Positions 42,781 to 53,341 of a stretch of DNA of 64,000 bases are shown one piece after another. The stretch lies in assembly GCF_037126465.1 (NCBI RefSeq), contig NC_088201.1, forward strand, positions 70,764,879 to 70,828,878, given 5' to 3'. Under the pieces are notes generated by a model. It saw nothing but the letters and a program-made list of their open reading frames with translations, did not search any database and was not told the DNA's origin. A program made the translations under genes and the position numbers. Position 1 is the stretch's first letter; each line of letters starts with the position of its first letter. This DNA is from Ornithodoros turicata (lineage: Eukaryota; Arthropoda; Arachnida; Ixodida; Argasidae).

Positions 42781-43514
42781 GCCTCTGAGGAAACCCAGGA
42801 AAAACCCATGTAACATATGGAACACAGAAAATATATGGTATTTCACAGCGACACATGAGCCTTACATAGTGGCCAATCTCCCTCTGTGGTTCACCGTGCG
42901 AGGAAGAAGAAAGGGAAGAAGGTGGTGCAGAGCAAGGCTAGACGTGTGCCCACATTTCCTCTACCGAGCGCGCGTTGCTGCAGAAACATCTGCATGTACT
43001 TAAGGGTGTCTAAAACCTTTGGAAATCTACAATAAACATTAGAGATCAATTGAAAAGTATGCTGCAATTGAACGAAGGGGTCGCATTACCAAACCGCTTT
43101 TTGTTTGTTTTCTATCAGGATTATATAAACTGGCTGGACGCTGGTGCAATTTAAATTTGGATCACGTTACATTTTCCAGCATAAGTATATACTACTGAAT
43201 ACAACAAGCCCGCATGATACATCCGATGCACAGTCCAGTAGTATTTATAAGGGACGAATCACGCCTCGGCAGAAATACTTTCAGCCGCAGATCACGTCAC
43301 GAGAATGTTCTCTTTCCAGGCTGGCGGGCGGCGGACGTGGCGAGTAATGCAGATATAGCGATAACGCACCGAGAGCGCCTTTCAAGATGGGCTGGCCAAA
43401 AACGCTCATTTTCTTGTTATTTTGGTTTCTTCAATGACCTTCCTTTCCCACACTCGAGCCAACCAAATTTTCCGTACCTGCGGAGGACAAAATCTGTCAA
43501 CCGCTACATTTAAC
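42781..43514. other. Unassigned sequence
   Basis: Contains an AAACCCAGGAAAAACCC string like the SINE body near 42,791, but no gene. Confidence 0.45.
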
Positions 43515-43740
43515 CGGTACATTCCTTACAACCGGCACCCGCCAACTGGTGATTTCGTTACTGTCCTCCAACACTTTCAAGCGTTCCTCACGTTTGTGTC
43601 ATTTCCTAAATATGCAATGTACATAGGTGGCGATTCAATAGTAAAAGTAGATCATCCCAGGAATTTCAACCAACTGTTATCATCATACGGCTTTTCCAAT
43701 GTTGTGTGCGATCCCACAAGGGTTACGTAGAGGATTTGCT
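43515..43740 (+). pseudogene. LINE endonuclease fragment
   Basis: The frame reads HPPTGDFVTVLQHFQAFL, KYAMYIGGDSIVKVDHP and GFSNVVCDPTRVT. This is the middle of an AP-type endonuclease: YRPP-like start, GGDFN changed to GGDSI, and the DxPTR(V)T end. No RT follows. It is a small relic cut off by the element that begins at 43,887. Confidence 0.75.
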
Positions 43741-44438
43741 CAATGCTGGATCTCTTTACTGCAAACAGTTATATGCAATAGTGAAAAGTCAAACGCAGTA
43801 CTGTACAGAGCAAAAAATAAACCTGTATCCTGTCCTGTGGATGGCGTGTTATAAAGTCAGCGTATTGAACCTGGCAATTTCGTTAAAGGGACCGAAAAGT
43901 GAATATAAACCTATCGAAACTTTATGTTCAGCGAAAAGCTTGAACCTTCAAAAGTTGAAATACCAAAGAACTCCGCTGAAATCGCTGTAGTTTTTCTGTA
44001 ATCGAATTTTCCATAATTCCATGTCCAGGGACCTAGTAGGAAACCGAGCAGTCTGTCAACAATTGCATGACCCTGCGCAACATGTCGAGGACGCATGTAA
44101 CACGCGCACTTCCGGGCGCTAATCCGGCGAAAACGAAAATGGCAGTGGGCATTTGTGACCACTTTCTGCGTGGAGAATGTCGAGCCTCTTAAACATGAGT
44201 GCGCTGGAATTCCGCATTCGAGAACTGTCGCTCACACAGAACTGTTGTTCGTGCGTTAGCGTGGTGGAAAGTGTGTTCTTCGTAGCAGAAGATTCCTCGT
44301 CCAGAGATTAGTCGGAGTCACATTCGTCCTCAGCAGTAGCTCACCGTGCCGTGAACATGGACTGCTTTGTGAAATTTCCATGTATCAGGGAGAAGCACTT
44401 GTGTAAGCCGAAACAAGCGCTGTTTTTTCGTCGTGCAG

Positions 44439-44870
44439 GTGTTCATGTGTGAAATGCAAACCGCCGGATACTACGGATGGATACTACGGTTTTTGCTGCC
44501 GAGAGGTAGAGAATGCGCGTGGAAGGCAGACAGAGAATTGCATCAGAACTAACGAATATTTCGAAATACTGTGCCTTGACACCGAAGTACTGCAAGTGTC
44601 TTTTGCATACATCCGAGAAATCGAAGAGTATGGCAACATCAAGGCAGCGCCGTGTGGTCTTTACGCGCTACTTGAACGGCAAACTGAACGGAAAACCCTT
44701 ATTTCTGAAGGGAATTCCGTTATACCACCTGTCTTCCATTCACAAGAAGTATATGGGGTGCTCCGAGAAAATACAATAGAAAGTACTCCACTGGATCTCG
44801 ATCTGCGCCATGCATGCAATTAGGAATGCTTTCCCATCAGTGGGCAGACTTGTAGAAATGTTGATGTCAG
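44439..44870 (+). pseudogene. Exon resembling the P2X7 C-terminal ballast domain
   Basis: After a splice-acceptor-like TTTTTTCGTCGTGCAG the frame reads CSCVKCKPPDTTDGYYGFCC, then REVENA, ENCIRTNEYFEILCLDTEVLQ. This Cys pattern (CxCxxC ... CC ... C ... C) followed by F-x-x-[VI]-C-L-x-x-x-V-L-Q matches the zinc-binding start of the cytoplasmic ballast domain of P2X7 receptors. In another frame the expected RRVVFTRYLNG and, near 44,780-44,850, WISICAMHAIRNAFPS follow, where P2X7 has R-Y-x-A-Y-R-Q-F and C-x-x-x-x-I-R-x-x-F-P-S. Two frame changes break it. No P2X channel portion is nearby, so it is a stand-alone domain inside a transposon. Confidence 0.7.
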
Positions 44871-45104
44871 CATATTTTCATTTCGTGCTTGCTGCAAGTT
44901 TTTCTCATTGCTTTTTCTTTGCTGTCACAGCATATTCTAATTACTAGTTTGTTCCTGGAGGGTTAAGTAACCTGTGGGCATAGATGTATTTGTAGGTTAT
45001 ACTCTGTCTCAATCGTATATCTGAAGAGTAAGTAAGATAATTTTCATTAGTGTCATTCAGCTGAACTGCGTTTTAGTATACTTAGTGACCACGTTTCCAA
45101 ATGT

Positions 45105-45290
45105 CAATTAATATTTGAACCAAGATTGGATTTAACACTTACAAGTACTCTGTTTAGCAAAACAGAGTTAATTAACTGATTCATTTTCACGTCACCAACT
45201 AACATTTGTAAAGAAGGACTTGAGGGCTGACTTCAATTATTATTAACCCTTGATCTGGGTTCAAAGTTAACCATGCACCATTGGTGTGCA
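45105..45290. repeat. Diverged relative of the MITE at 14,212
   Basis: TTCACGTCACCAACTAACATTTGTAAA corresponds to the CATCACGTCACCAACATACG/TTTGTAAAC centre of the 14,212 element, with CTTGATCTGGGTTCAAAGTTAACCA toward the right end. The terminal TIR is eroded. It lies inside the TTAA-flanked element. Confidence 0.6.
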
Positions 45291-45808
45291 GAGTATTCAA
45301 AAATGGCTAAATAATTTATTGCATAAGTTCTCTGCTATTGTAATTGAGATGTACTTTTGTAAAGTGCTTTTGACAGCCCTGCAAATTGAAACTGGCTTCA
45401 GTGTACACTACAAATGCATCGTAACATTTAATTGAAATATAATATAAAAGCAGAAGCAACATTCTGTCACAACACAAACTATATCTTTCTTTTTCATTGT
45501 CCAGAGATTTAGGAAACAGAGTAGGACTTCCTGCCCCATGATGTTTTGACGTACGTGATAGAGTTGTAAAACCTGCAACAAAATAAACAAGAGACGTATA
45601 AACAGTTTTGTCTTTTGCTTTTGAATTTAACAAACTAGTTATATTTTACCATTTGTTCACTTTTGTATTCTCTGTTGGTGAAAAGATAACAGGAACAATA
45701 ATGCTGCAGATCAAACAATGACCTGTCATCTTGATGAAGATGAGAACATTTCTTCAGGCATGCTAAGTGAGACAAAAGAAGTGTACAATGAAGGCATATA
45801 TATGGATG

Positions 45809-46243
45809 TTACCACATCGTGTAGTTTCCATCCAAAAGTAGGACTAGGCAAGGTTGTTTGGTAGTTGTTGGTAGGTTGTTGGGATGTTGATGTGCTATAC
45901 CGTTATAGCGCATCAATATAGATGACAGAGTAGACATCGTGATGGCTGCAAACTCAAGTGAAGATTTATTCAACAGAACAAGAAACCGAAAGCATGAGTA
46001 GAGAAAGGCAGTGTCCACGCAGTGTATGGTGAACCACACTAATCTCTGAGAAGGTAGGATCGGAAGAGAGAAATGACAGTTGCGTCCGAGATAGGGGGAC
46101 TCTCCAAATTTAGGACCAATATGATGTGGTAACCTTGCATGGCTCACTACAGCTCTGACACACATTGAAGAATTCCAGCAGTGGGGCTTCAAAGACAATG
46201 AACGTTCGCTGTTTCATTGGGCATTCAAGTGTAGGGGATGCAT
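45809..46243 (-). pseudogene. Possible Cys-rich exon of the same element
   Basis: After a TTCTACAG acceptor-like site at about 46,243, minus-strand reading gives CPMKQRTFIVFEAPLLEFF and NVCQSCSEPCKV, then in a shifted frame RNCHFSLPILPSQRLV. The mixture of CxxC pairs, an IVFE.PLLE.F start and a later C..C...SQ stretch is reminiscent of multi-copy arthropod transposon proteins, but I cannot name the family with confidence. Confidence 0.3.
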
Positions 46244-47445
46244 CTGTAGAAAATTAATTAGCGTTCCTTAGTCATAAAGTCATAACTACACCTCAACAGG
46301 AAGTATTTTTGTACCCTTCAAACACGCTAGTAGTACTCATCGGTTTCGTCTCCTATTGTCGACGTCATACTAATGTTCTGCACCTGTCCAAAGACTCCAA
46401 AAAATGTCACAAAGTCTGCAACACGTAACAAATCTAGTGCTTCCATCTGTGGACTTTGCATACCTGCTTTCAGCTATATCTGTCATGTCAACTTGAGTGC
46501 CTAGATCACACACACGAAGCAGTCTTGCGCAACTTCAACACTGGAAGGCCCCTAAAATTAAATTTGTTGATATTGACAATGTTGAGTACGGGACAAGTAG
46601 GATAACATAAGTTAAATGGAATTAAGAATGGAAGTTAAATTTATACATGTATGACGTCTGTACGTACCTAAGACGTTGTGTTAAACTCGTGACCTAGGTG
46701 AACCAAAATCACTGGGTACTGAGCATCAGTGTGCTTCGTTACGTCTTCGCAATTCGCCTTCTACGGCATATTCGTAGTCATCGGCAGCAAAATGAGCTCA
46801 GCACACACGACACGACTGCTACATCTAATAACCGAGTGTTTCGAACCACATTCGTTTTCGCGCACTCTCCTGTTGAATCTTGTGATAGAAAACGCCCGCC
46901 GCCGATGGTGAACGAACATGATTTTCGCATCCCCCAACACCAAAACTACACTAGGCATATGTAGGTCTCTCGAATAATTGACATAAGAGCCACGAACATG
47001 TCATTCACTTTCTGCTTCGCGCGACCAACATGACCACCCACGACGTAAACAATAAACGCGATAACACAGATGACCTTGCAGATGGCGCGCCGGATCGTAG
47101 CGGCGAAGTAGCTGAATGCTTTATTAACGTAAAAGCTATGGAAGTGAGCGTCATTTTTAAAATGGCGTTTAGCTGTAAGATTATGTGCGTCAACTTTGTT
47201 CTCTACAAAATTAACTCCCACGTGGTAAGGGTTGACCAATCCCTGGGAGCCCTGGACCCGAAACCCAAGTTGCTCTTTTTCGCCGTTCGCTGGCAGCACC
47301 GTCCATGTTCCGGCAACCTTCAACATTTTTATACGTAAAGAATATGCCGAATTGAGAAGTAATGCTTTCTGTGTCTTATCAAACAACGATGTTGTGCACG
47401 ACAGTGGGCGAAAATATGGGGGTTATTTTTCGCTTTTCGGTCCCT

Positions 47446-47994
47446 TTAAAGCCTTAGGTGTTGTTCTGAACCAATTTATTTTGAGATACTAACGTGGATA
47501 TCACCTGCGGCAAAGTGGCAAAACTATGTGGCACCATTGTGAAGTATCGTTATATACTTCCGAAATCAGTAAAAGTATTATGCTTATCTATCAATATCAC
47601 ACTCTACTCTCTGCTACTGCAATCTAGTGTTTTGTTACCATGTCAGAGAATTTGCAGGTTTGACTGAGCAACGTTTCGATCGCGTCAAAAATACATGCAG
47701 AAGATGACGTTTCTTCGGCTTCACACTTCGCATGCTGATAGTCGTTTGCCTGAAATTTTATCGATATATTTTTCATACGGTATCATTTTGTTTAAAAACG
47801 GCAGAAGCCAAGCAGATTCTCACCTCATGCATTTCCTGTAGCAAACACTCCAACAAAACCGCCATATTTTTCTCTGTCTGGTTCACGTTCGCACTTCCAT
47901 GGTTCACATGAATTGTAAGGCAAGGTTACCACAATTTCTACTCGCTGAGGGCAAGGCTACCAATTTTGATTCTTCTTAACTGGTTAACACTTCC
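47446..47994. other. Unassigned sequence
   Basis: No gene or named repeat is recognised. Confidence 0.5.
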
Positions 47995-48720
47995 ACTTCT
48001 CAAAATGCTCTCCAGGCTTTAAATACTAGAGGCATAGTTGCATCATTTCTACCAAATTATTCGTTTCTAGGTTGGAAACTGTCGGTTCCTCGTGCCGGGG
48101 CGCTTGCCCAAATTTTTACTCCTGTGGGCAAGGAAGCAACTTCCATGCCTCGTAACCCGTAATTGCTTACGTTTATCAAAATGCTCTCCGGGATATAAAT
48201 ACTAGGGCTATACCTGCATCATTATACTAAATTATTCTTTTCTAGGTAGAAAACTGTTGGTTCCCTGCGCTTGCGCGGTAGACGAGGACACCAACTTTCA
48301 TGCCCCTTAACTCATGAACGCTTTCGCTTACCAAAATGCTCTCCAGGTGTTAAATACAAGAGGCATAGTTGCATCATGCTACCAAATTATTGGTTTCTAG
48401 GTGGAAAACTGTCAGTTTCTCGTGCCGGCGCGCTTGCCCAAATTTTTACTCCCGTGGGCAAGGCGAGCAACTTTCATGCCTCCTAACTCGTAATCACTTA
48501 CGTTTATCAAAATACTTTCCGGGTTATAAATACTAGAGGTATAGTTGCATCACTCTACCAGAGTATTCTTTTCTAGGTAGAAAATTGTCGGCTCCCTGAG
48601 CTCGCGCGTTTCCACTCATTTTCCCATTGAGCGTCCGTGGAACCAAGGAAATTATGCGTAGACTGTGCAAACTTCGTGAAAATATTCCTTTTTTATAACA
48701 TATTCCAGATACCCCAGAGA
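47995..48720. repeat. Satellite-like tandem array with alternating monomers
   Basis: Monomers share AAAATGCTCTCC.GG, TTTAAATACTAGAGGCATAG, TTGCATCAT, CTACCAAATTATT, TTTCTAGGT.GAAAACTGTCGG. The GAAAACTGT landmark lies near 48,071, 48,245, 48,400 and 48,575, giving steps of about 174, 155 and 175 bp. Monomers 1 and 3 share CTCGTGCCGG.GCGCTTGCCC, while 2 and 4 share TCCCTG.GCTCGCGCG, so the true unit is a dimer of about 330 bp. No open frame is conserved. Confidence 0.85.
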
Positions 48721-49223
48721 GCATTGCAATTTATATAAGAAAAATTAAGTTATTCAAGAAAAAGCGTTCAAAATGTATCGCGCCTACGGGCTGTGTAGGG
48801 GTAGGTTTCATCCAACACACGCGTGTATTAGGTGAAGCACGCTTTACGTTTTGTCCCTAATTCTTGGGAATCTGGCTCGAGAGGAATCCAAAAAGCACCG
48901 AGCGATGGAAAGAGCTGCGGGGGCGCCGAAGAAGACTAACGGCGGAGGCAAATTCGACTGCCAGAGCGCACGGCTCAGACACGACTGAGCCCGCCCCATT
49001 CTTTTTTTTTTTTTTTTTCAGCCCTAAAAATTTGCTGTACGGCTTCTTCATTAGTTTATTTCACCATTATACATTCCCTGTGATTTGCTCTTCATCAAAC
49101 TCGTCAGTTAGCTGACGGTTAGCTCATAGTTAGCTCATGTAATGTGAGCCACATCTTGCGGAGCAAATTCGTCGTCTTCCTCCTATGTGGATCATCCTCT
49201 CTGCCAGATGCATTTCAATTACC
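48721..49223. other. Unassigned sequence with a T18 run
   Basis: T-run at about 49,001-49,018. No gene is seen. Confidence 0.5.
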
Positions 49224-49387
49224 TAGAGTCACTAAATAAGTTTACGTCACGAGACAACTGAGATCACCGTCTGTGCATGTGTGTGGGCGCGCCCTTGTTT
49301 AGGAAGCTTGTACTAGAGTCACTAAATAAGCTACGCTTCAATAACGCTTCAATACGCTAAATAAGCGTAGCTTATTTAGTGACTCTA
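49224..49387. mobile_element. Palindromic MITE remnant with TAGAGTCACTAAATAAG ends
   Basis: TAGAGTCACTAAATAAGCTACGCTT at 49,314-49,338 is exactly complemented at 49,363-49,387 around a 24-nt loop with two near-identical CGCTTCAATA units. A third copy of TAGAGTCACTAAATAAG, in forward orientation, starts at 49,224. This suggests one element nested in or recombined with another of the same family. Confidence 0.8.
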
Positions 49388-49571
49388 CAATTGCCAAATA
49401 TGGAAACATGTAAATATGAACGGATAATTCCTCGTCGCATAGTACAACCTGCCACGCACAATTCGCACCAATAAAATAAAAATGAAGTAAAGAAAACACT
49501 CTAGCGAAGGGGTACTTCCTGAGCCCAAGTTTGAAGGAGCGACAGGCGCTGGCCTCTGATGTCCTAAATAT

Positions 49572-50212
49572 AGTCCATATTTCATTTCATTTCATTTTAT
49601 TTAACCTTAAAGGCCCTGGTGCAGGGCATTACAAAAGATGCGGGGTACAATACTTACAAAATAAACAAAAGAGAGAGACACTTTGATGAACAGTACAACA
49701 TGGGTAGAAATACATCACTTATGTCACAGTTGCTTCGCGGCGCTAACACGGAATTCGCACATCACTTATGAAGGACCAATTATTTTAAGGAGGAGCTAAG
49801 TACATGTTACATTTTCGTGTGAAATCGTTTGCGTCCCGGGTGCACGTGATATCGCACGGTAAGCTATTCCACAACGTGATCATGCGTTGGTGCGGTGAAC
49901 GTAGGAATCTGTTAATGGAGCAAAAACAGGTGGAGCAAAAACTTTACATGATTGAGTGTGACGCAGGGTTTGACGGCCTGGTGTGGAACAGTACAGTGTA
50001 CGATGGGATGTAGTAGGTGAGTAGACAAGCTTGTGAAAGAATGACATGCGGGCAACCTTTCTGCGAGCGTCGAGATTAGAGAGATGAAGTTCCTGTTTTA
50101 GTTGAGTTATGCTGCAGTAAGGCGAGTATTCCCTTGCGATGAAGCGAGCGGCTTTGTTTTGTACAGACTCAAGTTTATCAATTATGTACCTGGACGCGAG
50201 CATAAGGTCTAC
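49572..50212 (-). pseudogene. 5'-truncated LINE 3' end, reverse orientation
   Basis: Minus-strand reading from 50,203 gives YIIDKLESVQNKAARFIARE, YCSITQLKQELHLSNLDARR and FFHKLVYS, the post-RT region of Jockey/CR1-like LINEs (I-E-x-V-Q-x-x-A-A-R-F-I). It ends in an AAATAAAATGAAATGAAATG tail at about 49,572-49,600. The RT core is absent, as in most LINE insertions. Several in-frame codons remain open for 107 residues, so it is moderately young. Confidence 0.85.
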
Positions 50213-50469
50213 AATGTCTTATAAATAACTAAATTAACTAACTAACTAACTACAATAACTAAAATACTTCAGCATCAAAACAAATTGAATATTTTGTACT
50301 TCGCGCTGCTTCCCTCGCATGCGTCTTCTACCTTCTTCGTCGTCTTCTTCCCCCGTTGCAGGAAACGCGACAGAGCAATAAGCGATGCAGATGCGGATTC
50401 GGATGTCTTACGAATACTAAATGCGTAGCATTTCTTTAACGCAATTTTGGGGCTTCGGTGTCACTGCTC

Positions 50470-51540
50470 CACTTCGTTTGTTTCTTTATCGTGGCGTCGG
50501 TTCAGTAGGGAAATTTTGAAAGATTGGAAGGATTTGAAGAAATTGAGCAGATTTGGTGGTCTTTGCGATAACGGTCCCGAAAATATCATACGCAAAGCAC
50601 CTGCTTTTTCTTTGAACTGGCTGACATCACGTTGCTGATCTTGTTTTTGACAGCTTCCTTTATACTGTAGTATTGGTTTCGTAGAACGCTTCCGAGGTGC
50701 TAAAACTCGCTAATGTGTGCTTCTTTTTGATTCCGTGTTAGCGCCACGAAGCAACCATGGGTATGAGCGGCGTACAGACCTGAACAGGTGGCGAAAGCAC
50801 AGCAGGAAGGAGTGGGGGACAGGGAGGCGTTTGTATGGGTTTTGTTTTTTTGCAGTAGCTTCCAGGAGGGGCTCACCTCACTTTAGTGAGATTAGGTCAG
50901 TTTGGGTTTCGGCCGAGTTCAAGGGAAACTGTGCCGACATTTTCTGGAAAGTCTGCCGGAAAACCCAGGGAAGACCTTAGAGAGCACAGCCGGTGGTAGG
51001 ATTCGAACCCACCACCTCCTAATCATCCCGACGACTTCGGCAACCACCAACGAGTGGACGCTTTTACCCACTCGGCCATGCCGTTGGTTGCTCAGTGTCT
51101 GCACAGCCCGTCTCACGTGATGTCTTCCACGTCTTCTGGCAACACGAACGCTGCGCAGTTACAGCATAGGCGTTGTGCTGCGGAGCGTTCGCGTAAGTAT
51201 AGATATCGCAGTTGTGGCGGAGATGCTGCCGCGGGAGATGCAGACGCGGTGACCGAAAATGAGGGACGTATGCGGTGCGGCGTGCGACCATAATTCCAGG
51301 AAGCGTCGTGCGTCAAAGCGTGCCGCCATTACACTCCGTCAGATGTTCAGAAATGCGCACCAAAGAGTGAACGCATTTGCAGGCAAAACCCTTGTTTTTG
51401 CACGAGGCCCATGACAACCTATGGTCGGTGCGCCGCACGCAAATCATGTACCGTCACAGCGCTGGGACCGCCGTTCGTCGGCTACAATGCTATCGTATTT
51501 CGTTCGCATTTGGCAGTGCGCCAAAGAGTACAGTGATATT
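50470..51540. repeat. Composite repeat, longer copy
   Basis: Order: GTGGCGTCGGTTCAGTA, GATTGGAAGGATTTGAAGAA, ATCACGTTGCTGATCTTG, GTGCTAAAACTCGC, a reverse SINE, CGTCTCACGTGATGTC, a 250-bp middle, then GAGGCCCATGACAACC and TTTGGCAGTGCGCCAAAGAG. The 7,190 and 7,910 pieces match subsegments. It could be one larger retroelement relic that uses or has absorbed the SINE. No protein motif was found. Confidence 0.65.
50740..51085 (-). repeat. tRNA-derived SINE, reverse orientation, well preserved head
   Basis: On the minus strand the head near 51,085 reads GGCATGGCCGAGTGGGTAAA, the A box of a class II (Leu/Ser-like) tRNA, and GGGTTCGAATCC near 51,005 is the B box. An extended variable arm lies between. 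The body contains CTTCCCTGGGTTTTCCGGCA and ends in GCGCTAACACGGAAT-like sequence. This is the best guide copy of the family in the window. Confidence 0.8.
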
Positions 51541-52136
51541 TTTTCGCTTCTTCGATCTGTCTATTTCTGTCATGTGATTGAGGCGTCGAAACGAAAGGCG
51601 TGAGGCTAATTGGAGTGCACTGTCCTATGATGTAACCAACGCTTCAACTCTCGATGCTTTTCTGTCGGCCATTGTCCCGTTGAAGTTATAATTCTTGACT
51701 ATTGTATTGGATGATTGTATTTGATATGATTGTATTGATGATTGTAATTGATGAAACCGTAATGCTTCTATTTTAACTCTGCAGCCTATCATATAACGCA
51801 GTTCTTTTTCTCAGTGTCGTATGTTTCTACTTTTCTTTGACTTTATGCAGTTGGTATCCCTGTATGTTTGACATTTCGCAACCCTTTCCTGTTGCGATTG
51901 TATCTCATTACGGCCGAAGTCTCATTACGGCCGATAATCTTTTAATCCCCAAGTGTCTCATTACGGCCAAAGTGTCAATACGGCCGAAGGTAGTCGTTTC
52001 ATCGCGGCCAAAAGTCAAAATGTGTATTGTAACGTGCATTAATAAGCAATGTTGCAGCCAGGTATGGATATACATTCCGGAGGGTATAAGCCATGCAGTG
52101 TGCCCTTAGGGCCCTTATCATATATACGAGGGGTGT
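51541..52136. repeat. Unassigned sequence with two short-unit arrays
   Basis: GATTGTATT(T/G)GAT units lie at about 51,705-51,755, and TCATTACGGCC(GA/AA)AG units occur five times at 51,903-52,015. No gene is seen. Confidence 0.6.
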
Positions 52137-52360
52137 TCAAGTCAAACCGGGACTTTTCATTTTTCGCAAAAGCAGAACGAACTTACAGGCGAGAAATTAG
52201 TTTTATGTTTCAACGTAACTCTGCACTAATGCACTTGTCCCAGCGTTTCACGAGGGCTTGGACGCCAGCAGCGATTCCTTACCGGCGCGTAGCAGCCATG
52301 ATCGGACCGCATTCTTGACCTCGTCGTCGCAGCTGAAGTGGCAGCCCCCAAGAACGCCTC
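52137..52360 (-). mobile_element. Mariner 3' fragment
   Basis: Starts with the intact TIR CGAGGGGTGTTCAAGTCAAA after TA (52,135-52,136) and continues as the complement of the last 220 bp of the mariner at 11,561, breaking off in the GGCGTTCTTGGGGGCTGCC block. The rest is missing and LINE sequence follows directly. Confidence 0.92.
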
Positions 52361-53331
52361 CCTGATTGTGTCTTATCGAGTATACGCCTGTTCGCTAACG
52401 ACTGTGTCATCTACAGATCAATTCGCTCATCGCAAGATAAACATCTTCTACAACGTGACCTATAGGCTCTGGAAACTTGGTGTGATAAGTGGCTTCTTTC
52501 GTTCAACATATCTAAATGCTGCTACACCCCTTTTTCTCGCACTACGGCAACATTCAACCATTCCTACACCCTATGCGACTCCGCGATTCCTATTAATAAT
52601 CAGTACAAATATCTTGGAGTCGTTATTTCTTCTGACCTCACATGGAATGCTCACGTTTCCTCTATTATCAGCAATGCTTCTCGTACCATTGGTTTCCTTC
52701 GCCGTAATTTGAAGCTTGCTTCCCCTGAAGTTCGCCATATCGCATACACTACTTTTGTTCGTCCGAAACTGGAATATGCCTCAGCAATATGGGATCCCCC
52801 GCAACAATACCTGACACACCGTATCGAATCCACCCAGAACGCTGTAGTCCTGGTCATTGTTTCTGATTACTCATATTCATCAAGTGTCACAAGCATGAAA
52901 TCATCATTAGGTATTCCATCTCTGCAACATCGTACGTTCATTGCGAGACTATGCTTATTCCACAGGTTCTATCACAATACTTCTCATTGTAGACATGGCA
53001 TAACACCAGCGCGAACAGTTTTTCCACTTATTGACCATCCACACAAAGTAGAAAGACAACTGTGCCGTACGTCTCCGCTCCATGAACTCATTTTTTCCTC
53101 AAACGGCCATTTTGTGGAATAGCCTCCATCATCACATAGTCGAACTTACTGACCCTCATCAATTTCGCACCGCAGTATCTAATCATTTATCTGTTTCTTA
53201 GCCTTAGCCTCTCTTTTTAGCCGTGTATTGACAATTGAATTTGTATTTTACCTACCAGCCCCTATGTGCCACCCCCCATGTAATGCGCTCTAAGGGCCTT
53301 TGGAGGTATGTGAATAAATAAATAAATAAAC
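52361..53331 (+). pseudogene. 5'-truncated LINE (RT C-terminal half), Jockey/CR1-like
   Basis: Starts at FADDCVIYRS-like sequence (relic of the YADD motif) near 52,378. It then runs in one long frame: INNQYKYLGVVISSDLTWN, FLRRNLKLASPEVRHIAY, LEYASAIWDPPQQYLTHRIE, SLQHRTFIARLCLFHRFY, and ends with LWNSLHHHIVELTDPHQF near 53,115-53,165 in another frame. A GTGAATAAATAAATAAATAA tail closes it at 53,331. A LINE with the same tail type is at 32,040. Confidence 0.9.
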
Positions 53332-53341
53332 TGTAACTCGC

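Larger units (their letters stand above)
43887..47445. mobile_element. TTAA-flanked 3.6-kb element with TTAAAGGGACCGAAAAG ends
   Basis: TTAAAGGGACCGAAAAG at 43,883-43,899 is exactly complemented at 47,433-47,449. With TTAA as target duplication the element spans 43,887-47,445. It shares the first eleven bases of its ends with the element at 27,835. It contains a P2X7 ballast-like exon, a possible second minus-strand exon set, and an old MITE near 45,105-45,290. Kolobok-type transposons use TTAA and have purine-rich RRG ends (family knowledge), so Kolobok is a candidate superfamily. I see no clear THAP or catalytic core. Confidence 0.7.

Noticed and set aside
47995..48720. CRISPR-like regular repeats
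   Set aside because: Monomers are 155-175 bp, diverged, without unique spacers, and the genome is eukaryotic; a satellite-like array fits.
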